NCBI GenBank assembly: GCA_017621225.1 | Contig: JAGATN010000007.1 | Coordinates: forward strand, 1-45,429 | Length of the DNA stretch: 45,429 nucleotides | Direction of reading: 5' to 3' | Source of the DNA: Muribaculaceae bacterium | Lineage (GTDB): Bacteria > Bacteroidota > Bacteroidia > Bacteroidales > Muribaculaceae | In this document: positions 33,379 through 40,933 of the stretch, piece after piece | How the letters are laid out: each line of letters opens with the position of its first letter | Numbering within the stretch: the stretch's first letter is position 1 | Program-made: the position numbers and the translations under genes | The notes under the pieces: model-generated | The model's input: the letters and a program-made list of their open reading frames with translations, nothing else | Databases searched by the model: none | Told to the model about the DNA's origin: nothing

Positions 33379-36038
33379 TTTCTTAGGGTTATCGAGAATA
33401 GCAGCTGACGGCCACGGAGCTGCCGCAAGCTCTCGAAAGATGACAACTGCGAATAGGTTATGTAATTGTAGCTTCGCTTGTTGAGCATATTGGTGAGCGA
33501 CGCGGCAAACTCTATCTTCTTGTTGAGCTGATAAGTCAGTTTGGCATCGAGCATCACAATGCTCTTATAATTATGCTCAGTCAGTTCGTTGCGGTAATGC
33601 TCGCCGCTGACCGTACATTGCCACTTGTGATGGGGAATGAACGTGAGGCCCAGTTCGTTTTCCATCGTCGAAAGCCACGACTCGCTCAGTCCGTTCATTG
33701 TCAGGCGACTGTCGGAATAGTCCATACGATAATCGAAGCTTAGCCATCGGCACAGGCTACCATTCAGCTTACCGCCTACGCTCCAGCCGGTGCTGACAGA
33801 GTTGACGGCCCGCGACTGCGAGAGCAATTGCGATTCGTTTCGGCTAAACGAACCGTTCACGTTGCAGCTTCCGCGCATGAAGTCGAGGGTCTTGCCGATG
33901 TTGCCCATCGCCATGAGCATTTTGCTATCGTTTTTCGCATCGGCATAACTGAAAACCACGTAATCGCCATAGAGCTGCTGCGCCATCGTATAGGGCACGT
34001 GAGTCCATGACTGCATCATCATGCCGTTGGCAAACAAACCATAGCGTGTATGCTTGTAGCTGATTCTTGCCGATACATTCTGCGATGACGAGTTATAGAA
34101 ATTATCCACGCCCGATTTCAGCGTGCGGTAATTTGTCATTATCAGTCCGGGATGGATAAGGTTGAGATTCATCGGCGAGCGTCCGAGACCGCCACGCAAT
34201 GTGCCCGAAAAATGGTTGTTGGGCTTCCAGTTGAAACTCAGCGAAGGAGCGAAATACAGTTCGTCGTGATTGGCGATAGCCTTGTTGAAATTATAATGCG
34301 CATAGCTTACCGGCATATTCAGCACGATGTTCATCCGGCGCACCCAGTATTCAAACTTTGGCGTAGCGTAAACGGTAAGATAGTTCGTATTGACCACGTT
34401 TTCAGTAAGTCCGGGCAGCTCCACCGGAAAGTCGGGCAATTGCGAATCCATAGAGCGCAAATAGCCCTTAATTCCACCCTCAAGGCTCAGCGTCACCCCC
34501 TTTATGTTGAAAGCATACGCCGCGCTCTCATGAGTATAGAAAGCGTGATCGGAAATCCGTTGCCTGAACAATTCTCCATTCTCAACTCTAAATTCTCTAT
34601 TCTCAATTCTAAATTCTAAATTCTGAGGAAGTGATTCCCATTCGTTCGTGCTTTGAAACGTAACAAGATGCTGCCCCTTGAAGCGCTTTATCATCTTGAA
34701 CTTGTTGCTGACATAATAATCGGGCAACTTCGCCGACTGTTCGTTGGGCATCGATCCGGTTGTGGCGAGGCTCACATCATCCCAATCGATGTTGGTTTGG
34801 AGAGTATTGTTGATGAACGTCGTCCTTTGGTTCAGCTCATAGATGAACTTGCCGCTTAACGAGTGGTTATGCTCCGTGCCGCTTCTGTTTTCGGTAATTA
34901 TGCGGTTCCCCTCGTCGAGAAAATATGTCGTTATGTTTGAGGCATCGGCCGTGACACGGTTGAATGAATAGTCTATGTTTGCCTTGAACTCGCCGTTTTT
35001 AAGTTTCCACAAACTATTGGTCGACACGAGAAGCGAACGGTTGAACATCGTACGACTATCGCTAAGCGACGGCACTCCGGGCAGACTCACGCCCACATAT
35101 CGGCTCAGCCCCGTCTGCCTACGGTCGGCAAAGAAATCCGTGCTCGACGACGAAAGGTTCTCGCCTGTATTATTGGTGCGCAAAGTAGTTATATTCTGAA
35201 ACGAAGGCATTACGGCCATTGCAAACAACTCCCCATCCCAAACCATGGAGTTGCGGCTTCCAGCCGCAACCCTAACATTATCATTTCCTACTGATATGGG
35301 CGGCAGGATGCCGCCACCCCATAATAATCCTCCACCGGCATCGCCATGAAAAGTCCACGTGGCTTTCGCCTTGTTTTTCAGCTTAAGATTTATGGCAGCC
35401 TTATCGGAGAATGATATCCCCGACAACACCTGCATAGGCTGATGATTCTCCATCACCTCGACCGCACCCACATCGTCATGGCTTATGCCGTTGGTGGCTA
35501 TGCCGTATTTTCCGCCGAGAAGATCGGAGCCTTCGATGTAGAACTTATTGATGTCCTCACCCTGGTATTGTATCTTGCCGTTCTTTGCCACGTCGATACC
35601 GGGCATGCGTTTCAGCACGTCGCCAATCGATCGGTCTTGCTTCTGAGCGAAGCTGCCCACATTGTATGTTATGGTGTCGCCCTGCTCTCGTATGCGGTCG
35701 GCCTTGACTGTCACCTCTTTGAGCAATGTGGTTCCCGGCTCCATATAGACGGTTAGAGGAAACGTTACGCTGTCGAGCGGAATAGACTGCTTGGCGAAAC
35801 TCATCATAGTCACTTCCAGACGGCAACCGGTTACCGACGGCATCGTCATGGCGAATCCACCGTCGACCTTCGACGAAGCGAATTTCTTTATCCGACCGTC
35901 AGCTCCTTTGACAATGACCGACGCCCCGGCTAAAGGCTCATCATTCTCCTTGTCAATGATAGTTCCTGACACGTTGACCTGCGCCACGACACTCGCCGCA
36001 ACCGCCACGCAAAGCAGATATATGACAAATCGGTTCAT
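33375..36038 (-). CDS. TonB-receptor-like outer membrane beta-barrel protein, locus A
   Basis: An 887-residue outer-membrane protein with signal peptide MNRFVIYLLCVAVAASVVAQ, a carboxypeptidase-regulatory-like domain (about 21-105: VNVSGTIIDKENDEPLAGAS), a plug-like domain (about 110-230: TLLKEVTVKADRI, SIGDVLKRMPGIDV, FYIEGSDLLGGKYGIATNGI) and a long barrel ending in LFSITLRK. It resembles the TonB-dependent-receptor-like family usually found with GLPGLI proteins; no SusD gene is present. ATGA overlaps join it to GLPGLI genes on both sides. Compared with the locus B paralogue it has about 23 extra residues (two DNA palindromes at 35250-35315) and a low-complexity insert near residues 472-489. 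Ligand unknown. Confidence 0.9.
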   Translation of the reverse strand: MNRFVIYLLCVAVAASVVAQVNVSGTIIDKENDEPLAGASVIVKGADGRIKKFASSKVDGGFAMTMPSVTGCRLEVTMMSFAKQSIPLDSVTFPLTVYMEPGTTLLKEVTVKADRIREQGDTITYNVGSFAQKQDRSIGDVLKRMPGIDVAKNGKIQYQGEDINKFYIEGSDLLGGKYGIATNGISHDDVGAVEVMENHQPMQVLSGISFSDKAAINLKLKNKAKATWTFHGDAGGGLLWGGGILPPISVGNDNVRVAAGSRNSMVWDGELFAMAVMPSFQNITTLRTNNTGENLSSSSTDFFADRRQTGLSRYVGVSLPGVPSLSDSRTMFNRSLLVSTNSLWKLKNGEFKANIDYSFNRVTADASNITTYFLDEGNRIITENRSGTEHNHSLSGKFIYELNQRTTFINNTLQTNIDWDDVSLATTGSMPNEQSAKLPDYYVSNKFKMIKRFKGQHLVTFQSTNEWESLPQNLEFRIENREFRVENGELFRQRISDHAFYTHESAAYAFNIKGVTLSLEGGIKGYLRSMDSQLPDFPVELPGLTENVVNTNYLTVYATPKFEYWVRRMNIVLNMPVSYAHYNFNKAIANHDELYFAPSLSFNWKPNNHFSGTLRGGLGRSPMNLNLIHPGLIMTNYRTLKSGVDNFYNSSSQNVSARISYKHTRYGLFANGMMMQSWTHVPYTMAQQLYGDYVVFSYADAKNDSKMLMAMGNIGKTLDFMRGSCNVNGSFSRNESQLLSQSRAVNSVSTGWSVGGKLNGSLCRWLSFDYRMDYSDSRLTMNGLSESWLSTMENELGLTFIPHHKWQCTVSGEHYRNELTEHNYKSIVMLDAKLTYQLNKKIEFAASLTNMLNKRSYNYITYSQLSSFESLRQLRGRQLLFSITLRK
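34570..34624. repeat. Short degenerate tandem repeat inside the locus A barrel gene
   Basis: About 55 bp of repeated TTCTAAA/TTCTCAA-type units (minus strand GAATTTAGA, GAATTGAGA, GAATAGAGA) are in frame and encode LEFRIENREFRVENGEL, near residues 472-489. The low-complexity DNA and its peptide are unlike the surrounding barrel sequence, and the locus B paralogue has a shorter segment here. Confidence 0.7.
35250..35315. repeat. Pair of palindromes inserted in frame in the locus A barrel gene
   Basis: Two perfect hairpins lie 28 bp apart: arms GTTGCGGCT/AGCCGCAAC (35250-35258/35262-35270) and GGCGGCA/TGCCGCC (35299-35305/35309-35315), both with 3-nt loops. They encode WGGGILPPISVGN and NVRVAAGSRNS. 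Aligned with the locus B paralogue, the region from GGG to TGENLS is 23 residues longer and matches again right after it, consistent with a 69-bp REP-like insertion in frame. Confidence 0.7.
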
Positions 36039-36898
36039 AAGTCGTGTGGATAGTTGGTCTCCTCTTTGTCTCGATGTTGTTCTTTCTTCTCAGCGGCTGT
36101 GGGTTGAGAACCCCTGCCGAACATTGACGCCATTTTTGCACCGAAGTTTGAATTGGCATATTTCCACCAACTATTGAAAAATTTGTCGCGAGTGACATTG
36201 TTGACACCGCGCTTCTCACGGTAACAGAAGAACCCGACTTCAGCCAATCCGTTTTGTTTCAACCCATTGGCAACAAACCGATACTCGCGGTGATTGTCCT
36301 CAGCTTCGAGTATCAAACCAGGCAAACCGCATAGCTTCCACGGGCCGTCCTGAATCGGTATCTCCGGAGTAAACCACGCCGTCCACCGGCGACCACGATA
36401 ATCAGTAGTGGCTTTGAAGCATTGGTAGCCTATTATCTCTTTCGACTCATCTGAAATATCCCATTCAGGCTTTTCCCAGTCTTCATCATAGCGCCAGTCT
36501 TCCATCTCGAAATAGGCTGTCTCCGTAACCTTACCCTCGGGATAATTCTTGTAAATGAAACTGCCGTAGCGTCCGCTCCGCTCGAGCGAGGTCCGATCGT
36601 GCTCTCTTGGATCCTTCTCAAACGAAGCCGCCTCCATCTGGAAATATAATTTAGGATTATTGTGCATAAGAGAATCGCGGTAAAAACGCGGTACCGAACA
36701 GTAGAGCGACATACCATTGCCAATGCGGAGCATAGTTTCTTCCTTGTAGTAATTTGTCGCGCGTTTGGTGGTGTCGGTCACCTCAGTGCGTGTATAATGT
36801 ACTTCAAGTATGGCAGGCTCGGTATCTCTCACCCAGTTGTCGGCATTTGCAGCCATTACCACGGTAGCTAAAATTATATATGTCAGCAGTCTTTTCAT
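36035..36898 (-). CDS. GLPGLI family protein A1, first envelope gene of locus A
   Basis: An exported GLPGLI protein of 287 residues from the ATG at 36898 (signal peptide MKRLLTYIILATVVMAANA). The frame is open 7 codons further to 36919, but the predicted transcript start at about 36912 and the signal-peptide position favour 36898. The motif GPWKLCGLPGLILEAEDNH has GLPGLI at about 191-196; IGYQCFKATTDYRGRRWTAW and FTPEIPIQD precede it. The end is divergent and charged, with EKKEQHRDKEE. Its stop overlaps the barrel gene start (ATGA, 36035-36038). It lies directly after the predicted operator and Crp-type regulator gene. Function unknown, secreted. Confidence 0.88.
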   Translation of the reverse strand: MKRLLTYIILATVVMAANADNWVRDTEPAILEVHYTRTEVTDTTKRATNYYKEETMLRIGNGMSLYCSVPRFYRDSLMHNNPKLYFQMEAASFEKDPREHDRTSLERSGRYGSFIYKNYPEGKVTETAYFEMEDWRYDEDWEKPEWDISDESKEIIGYQCFKATTDYRGRRWTAWFTPEIPIQDGPWKLCGLPGLILEAEDNHREYRFVANGLKQNGLAEVGFFCYREKRGVNNVTRDKFFNSWWKYANSNFGAKMASMFGRGSQPTAAEKKEQHRDKEETNYPHDL

Positions 36899-36916
36899 AA
36901 TAACCGTTCTGATTTG

Positions 36917-36960
36917 CAAAATTCGTCATAATCACTCAATCGCAAGTGAACATATGTTCA
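36917..36960 (-). promoter_or_regulatory. Operator and promoter of locus A
   Basis: A perfect 14-bp palindrome TGAACATATGTTCA (36947-36960) overlaps the stop codon of the regulator gene. Downstream on the minus strand are TTG, an 18-bp gap and a near-consensus -7 box GAATTTTG (36924-36917, one mismatch to TAnnTTTG). The palindrome centre (36953.5) is 36.5 bp from the last base of the -7 box, which would place it at about -41.5 of the transcript start, the class II activator position. Locus B has the same core and the same spacing. Binding by the adjacent Crp/Fnr-type protein is inference. Confidence 0.65.
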
Positions 36961-37569
36961 TTTCATCTTCCCTTCAAGCGATTTTTTTATACGCAATAAG
37001 TGCTGTGGCGAAATTTGTAGATATGACGCCAGTTCCTTGACCTTAATGGCAAAAGCCATGTCGGGGTACAACTCTACGAATCGGCTGTAACGCTCGGCCG
37101 GCGAAAGCACGTATAGCTCAAGCAGACGGGTATAGCACATACGAAACAGTGCATCGGAAGCCTTGTAAAGAAAATCGGGCACCAACTCGGCCAGCTTCTC
37201 CAACGCATAACCGATCGGAAGTTGTAGCACCTCGGTGCGTACCGATGCTACAAGCGACACCATCGAGGGAAGTCGCCGTATTCCATTGTTGAAGTCAGTG
37301 ACAAATTCATCGACCATGGCAAAACCGACTATCGCTTCATCACCATCCGATTTCAGACACATATATCGGCAATATCCCGACTTTACAAGAGATATGTGCC
37401 TCTCCACATCGCCCTGACGAAGCAGATATTCATCCCTCTCATAAACTACGTGCTTCCCTTCTTTTTCGCACAATTCAGTCAATACCGAGAGATTGACTTG
37501 TTGCTTATATGAATTAAAAATTTCGGACAATTTATGATAAAGCGGCCATTGTCGGCTCCTAACGGCCAT
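36958..37569 (-). CDS. Crp/Fnr-family transcriptional regulator, locus A
   Basis: A 203-residue protein with an N-terminal cyclic-nucleotide-binding-like domain (about 25-130: YERDEYLLRQGDVERHISLV, MVDEFVTDFNNG) and a short C-terminal helix-turn-helix at about 177-197 (VKELASYLQISPQHLLRIKK). No Cys cluster of FNR type is seen. The conserved nucleotide-pocket Arg/Ser signature of true CRP is not evident, so the effector is unknown. Its stop codon lies within the palindromic operator of the downstream operon. A promoter (TTG-N19-TAAATTTG) lies about 230 bp upstream, leaving a long leader that contains a 121-bp inverted-repeat element. Confidence 0.88.
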   Translation of the reverse strand: MAVRSRQWPLYHKLSEIFNSYKQQVNLSVLTELCEKEGKHVVYERDEYLLRQGDVERHISLVKSGYCRYMCLKSDGDEAIVGFAMVDEFVTDFNNGIRRLPSMVSLVASVRTEVLQLPIGYALEKLAELVPDFLYKASDALFRMCYTRLLELYVLSPAERYSRFVELYPDMAFAIKVKELASYLQISPQHLLRIKKSLEGKMK

Positions 37570-37611
37570 ATTTCATTACAACAAAAAGCGCGAACCAACT
37601 ATGCCACGTCT

Positions 37612-37732
37612 TAGTTTGAAGGTCGTAGGAAAAACCATTTGTGCAGATGTAACAATAGCAGCCCACGCTATGCGTGAGAACCACTATGCTATCTCTCGCA
37701 CATATTTGTGAATTTCCTACGTTCTCAAACTA
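37612..37732. repeat. 121-bp imperfect inverted-repeat element in the regulator leader
   Basis: Ends read TAGTTTGA (37612-37619) and TCAAACTA (37725-37732); pairing resumes after a 3-4 nt interruption with CGTAGGAA/TTCCTACG, and further short palindromes (CACGCTATGCGTG) lie inside. It has no coding capacity and no second copy was seen in the window. It resembles a MITE remnant or a structured leader; it lies between the predicted promoter and start codon of the locus A regulator. Confidence 0.6.
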
Positions 37733-37797
37733 CAAGATAAGCATAACGCTTCGTATTTTTCAAAAATGTCGTGGAACGGTCGAAACCTTTCCAACGG

Positions 37798-37827
37798 CAA
37801 ATTTAATTATAATATCCAATTGTGCAA
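37798..37827 (-). promoter_or_regulatory. Promoter of the locus A regulator gene
   Basis: On the minus strand TTG (37827-37825), a 19-bp spacer and TAAATTTG (37805-37798) match the Bacteroidota promoter. The start codon is about 230 bp downstream, so the 5' leader would include the 121-bp inverted-repeat element. Confidence 0.6.
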
Positions 37828-37857
37828 TGAAAATCAGATGACAAAATGGAAGAATGT

Positions 37858-38793
37858 TTATCGAATGAACGATTTCCTCCGGCATTTGCCAATAAACATC
37901 GCGCCCCAACCCAATGCGAGATAAACTGCGGCATAAATCAGAAACCACGGTTCCTTTATGTCAAAGAAAAGCCACGTACCGGCAAGAAACGCAACCGACG
38001 ACACCAAAGGAAGATTCCACATCCGCCGCACATCCTTACCACAGGCTGCCCCCAATATTATTGAATATACCGGGTTGACGGCCAGAAACAAAATCATGCA
38101 CAACGCCATTCCGCTATCCTCCGACGCAAGTCGAGCCACAGCGAATGGCAATATGAACATGACGGCAATCGTGGCACACAACCAATAAACCACTGACCGC
38201 GTGCCGCCCGACTTTGCCACATTCAATGCTTTCCCGTCAAGATGGTCACGAATACAAGTTTCGTCGTTGTCGCCTATATGGTTTGACGTGGCGTTTAATT
38301 CCATCTCGATGCAATTCCACGTTTCGCCCATGCAAAAGTAGCTCTCCGTCATCGAAGCCGTTACACGCCTGAATCCCACCGATTCATAGCAACGTATGGC
38401 CGACGGATTATTTTCAAAAACGCCAAGCGATACTTTCGTGGCTCCAAGCGTTTCAAAAGCGTATTTTACGGCCATTCTTACAAGGGCTTTGCCAAGTCCG
38501 CTACCTCGCTTTGAATCATCGACAATGACAAACCCCAACCGCTTTTCCATCCAATCGTCGGCCGGGGTGCGCAACGTGACATATCCCAAAACCTCATTGC
38601 CATCCACCATTGTCAGGGCGTGTGAACGCAGTCCGTCAATATATTGCTCGTGGTATGAGTTCATGGCTTCGGGCGTTACGGGATAACGCTCATATCTGTC
38701 GGCACACCACTGGCGCATAAGGTATTCGCTTTTAAGCCACGATGTTATCACCGCAGCATCTGACGATCTGTATGGTCGGATTGAAATACTCAT
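37858..38793 (-). CDS. GNAT acetyltransferase fused to a four-helix membrane domain
   Basis: A 311-residue protein. Residues 1-165 form a GNAT domain with the acetyl-CoA loop RGSGLGKALV (96-105), YVTLRTPADDWM and LGVFENNPSAIRCYESVGF; members of this kind often acetylate ribosomal protein N-termini or small molecules. A linker (166-198) leads to four hydrophobic segments (about 202-220, 229-249, 260-277, 284-302) containing NPVYSIILGAACGKDVRRMW and a basic end GKCRRKSFIR. The membrane part resembles small hypothetical membrane proteins usually encoded alone. It is the second gene after a TetR-type regulator (16-bp gap). Substrate unknown; the fusion seems continuous, with no frameshift seen. 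Confidence 0.82.
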   Translation of the reverse strand: MSISIRPYRSSDAAVITSWLKSEYLMRQWCADRYERYPVTPEAMNSYHEQYIDGLRSHALTMVDGNEVLGYVTLRTPADDWMEKRLGFVIVDDSKRGSGLGKALVRMAVKYAFETLGATKVSLGVFENNPSAIRCYESVGFRRVTASMTESYFCMGETWNCIEMELNATSNHIGDNDETCIRDHLDGKALNVAKSGGTRSVVYWLCATIAVMFILPFAVARLASEDSGMALCMILFLAVNPVYSIILGAACGKDVRRMWNLPLVSSVAFLAGTWLFFDIKEPWFLIYAAVYLALGWGAMFIGKCRRKSFIR

Positions 38794-38809
38794 TCAATCT
38801 CCCTTTTTC

Positions 38810-39511
38810 TTACAGCAAACACTCACGGATTGTCTGTTCGTCTATCCCTTTTGCCCTCATGCGTTCCGCGATATCCTGTTTCGAGTCTCGCTGTTCGAGA
38901 TACGAGAACATGATTTCGTTAAAGGTTTTTATGGCTTTGTTGATGCGTTCTATTCCTTCATCCTTGGTCATGTCTATGGCGCAGAATGATGACCGCTCTT
39001 TGTGCAAGTTCAGATAATACAATCCTCCTATCATCAACGAAGCAAGTGCCACGAAGTCGACACACGTGTCCTTAAATAAAGCATTGTATTTCTCGGCAAG
39101 TGGCAATGTGAACATTTCACGCAGCGCCGCCGTACGTTTGGTCGTATCGGTTCCTTCCGCTATCTCCCAACGGAGCAGTTCCTGCATCACCGATTTTTCC
39201 TTTAAAGCCTCTTGCAAGCCCATCATCAGGTTGGCAAACTGATGTTTTGGATCGTCGCTACTCTTTATGGCTTTATCTGCAATGTCAGAGAACCAATAGT
39301 CATACTCTTTGACGAACTCGCTATAAAATTCGTCAAGGTCTTTGTAACGGTGATAAAAAACCGGAGGCTCAATTTTGGCTTTCTTGATTATCCCCGTCAC
39401 CAGCGATGCAGAGAAACCGCGCTTCAACACCTGGTCAATGGCGGCTTTTCTGATATCTTCCGTTATGTCGGCTTTAGTGCGTCTGTACCGTTTGGGCTTT
39501 TCCGTACTCAT
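38810..39511 (-). CDS. TetR-family transcriptional regulator
   Basis: A 233-residue protein with an N-terminal helix-turn-helix at about 18-62: RKAAIDQVLKRGFSASLVTG, then IIKKAKIEPPVFYHRYKDLD, a typical TetR DNA-binding domain including the YxxYxxxxE-type exit helix. The C-terminal all-helical ligand domain has no recognisable subfamily. It is the first gene of a TetR-GNAT operon, 16 bp upstream of the acetyltransferase gene, and could autoregulate it. A promoter lies about 100 bp upstream, with inverted arms TCGAATA/TATTCGA (39541-39547/39565-39571) between promoter and start as a possible operator. Confidence 0.85.
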   Translation of the reverse strand: MSTEKPKRYRRTKADITEDIRKAAIDQVLKRGFSASLVTGIIKKAKIEPPVFYHRYKDLDEFYSEFVKEYDYWFSDIADKAIKSSDDPKHQFANLMMGLQEALKEKSVMQELLRWEIAEGTDTTKRTAALREMFTLPLAEKYNALFKDTCVDFVALASLMIGGLYYLNLHKERSSFCAIDMTKDEGIERINKAIKTFNEIMFSYLEQRDSKQDIAERMRAKGIDEQTIRECLL

Positions 39512-39609
39512 ATTTTACAATTATATCGATAAGTTTAAGTTCGAATAAAATTACACCTCTTATGTATTCGAGTTATGCATTCGAGGGCAACGACAAGTCG
39601 TTCCGATTG

Positions 39610-39641
39610 CAAAGATACACTTTTCTGCAACATATTTGCAA
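39610..39641 (-). promoter_or_regulatory. Promoter of the TetR-GNAT operon
   Basis: On the minus strand TTG (39641-39639), a 21-bp spacer and TATCTTTG (39617-39610) match the Bacteroidota promoter; transcription would start about 90 bp before the TetR ATG. Confidence 0.65.
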
Positions 39642-39707
39642 TTTTATACACTTTCTCATTGTCTATAATCGTAATTGATGAAATTTGGAGGCCTTCGACC
39701 GACTTTA

Positions 39708-39868
39708 GAACTGTTTAAATTTATTTGTCGAAGGAATTGAGAGGATTTATCAAGTAGATTTTTGATATTTATGAAGGAGTTATGGGGTGCCATAATGACT
39801 GATTAAATATCAACAAGATGCTGACAAAGACCTCAATGACATGACTAAATAAATTTTTAAACAGTTTC
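39708..39868. mobile_element. MITE copy 2
   Basis: A 161-bp copy of the element at 31569-31730, same orientation, about 95% identical, with one base missing near the left end (GAACTGTTTAAA). The palindromic centre TTATGG/CCATAA is at 39780-39795. It is flanked by TTA on both sides (39705-39707 and 39869-39871), a convincing 3-bp target duplication. It lies in the gap after the locus B operon. Confidence 0.88.
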
Positions 39869-39919
39869 TTAGAGCATTGCGCGCTACTACCGGCACAAAT
39901 GTCGTATGATCTGCACCAA

Positions 39920-40933
39920 CTAATTTTCAAGTAAGATTTTAATGAAATCTTTTCCGTTCCACCCTATGAGTGCAGCGTCATCGATAGCTGCCACTTTGTA
40001 AAGCGGATACGGCACGTTGAAATAGCGGTCTACTATTTTGCCGTTCCAATCTATCTTGTAAATAGTCGGAGCCGTGGTTGCTGCATCGGCATACATACAA
40101 TTCCAATGCAGAGCATAGATATAATCGGGGGTATAGGTTATGTCGACCGTGTGCAAACGATTAAGGATATCGAAATCCGCCTCCTCAAGAGTTTTCGGAT
40201 CGAAGGTGTCCTCACCTATTCTTACTGTTGCTGTTGTGTTGCCGGCCAAGTCGAATATTTCGACGATCGGGTGCAACTTGTAGGCAAAAGCGAGGCGTTT
40301 GTATTTGTCGGAGTAAACCATTTCGCCGGCATTAGGCATCCATGACCGCAATTCCGGCGATATGTTGATTTGACGTATGGTGTCGATTTTCGCGGTTGTC
40401 AAGTCTGCTTTCATCGCATATTGGCGTCCACCCTTCGGTTCCCTGCCGATAAAAACATAATCATCCGATTCGGTCATAAAAACGTCCTGCACATATTGGG
40501 AGAGAGAAAATGGCACGGTGCTGTTCTCGTCCATCAGATATTGATTTGTCTTGACAAAAGCAGTATCGTTTTTAACGGTATAAATCTCACAATCATCTTG
40601 ACCAATCACTCTGACGGTGCCATTGTCTGCTATGAATGGATAAGGCATAAACGATACAAAGTAGCCATCATCACGCTTACCCATATCGTGTACCGCTTTT
40701 AGTGTGTGACTTTCACAATCAACGACTGCACGACGAAGTATCCTCTGCCCATATCCGTCCTCACCCTCAAAGACAAACAGCAATGTATCACCCGACACCT
40801 TCATATCGGTCATGTGTCTTATCGCCGGCAATGTATCTCCCACTATATCAAATTTTGCAGAAGGGATTGCAGTCTGAGCGTTGGCACATCCTGATATGAA
40901 TAGGATAAATGCCATTATTCGTAACGTATTCAT
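39920..40933 (-). CDS. Six-bladed beta-propeller lipoprotein (BF3164-like), locus B
   Basis: A 337-residue exported protein with a lipobox at the end of the signal peptide (FILFISGC, Cys16), so probably a lipoprotein. The body shows repeated four-stranded blades (MKVSGDTLLFVFEGEDGYG, RLAFAYKLHPIVEIFDLAGN, IYALHWNCMYADAATTAPTI) typical of the BF3164-like/TolB-like 6-bladed propeller family of Bacteroidota. Its ATG overlaps the GLPGLI gene stop (ATGA, 40930-40933), so it is coupled to locus B. It probably serves as a surface-binding partner; the ligand is unknown. Confidence 0.83.
   Translation of the reverse strand: MNTLRIMAFILFISGCANAQTAIPSAKFDIVGDTLPAIRHMTDMKVSGDTLLFVFEGEDGYGQRILRRAVVDCESHTLKAVHDMGKRDDGYFVSFMPYPFIADNGTVRVIGQDDCEIYTVKNDTAFVKTNQYLMDENSTVPFSLSQYVQDVFMTESDDYVFIGREPKGGRQYAMKADLTTAKIDTIRQINISPELRSWMPNAGEMVYSDKYKRLAFAYKLHPIVEIFDLAGNTTATVRIGEDTFDPKTLEEADFDILNRLHTVDITYTPDYIYALHWNCMYADAATTAPTIYKIDWNGKIVDRYFNVPYPLYKVAAIDDAALIGWNGKDFIKILLEN

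Larger units (their letters stand above)
39512..39919. other. Gap with the TetR promoter and MITE copy 2
   Basis: The 408-bp gap holds the TetR-gene promoter (39610-39641), a possible operator with inverted arms TCGAATA/TATTCGA and the second MITE copy (39708-39868), which ends 51 bp before the stop of the beta-propeller gene on the same strand. No ORF of interest is seen. Confidence 0.6.

Noticed and set aside
36947-36960. Palindrome as a terminator of the locus A regulator gene
   Set aside because: It is a short AT-rich stem without loop or U-tract, and the paired arrangement in locus B points to an operator.
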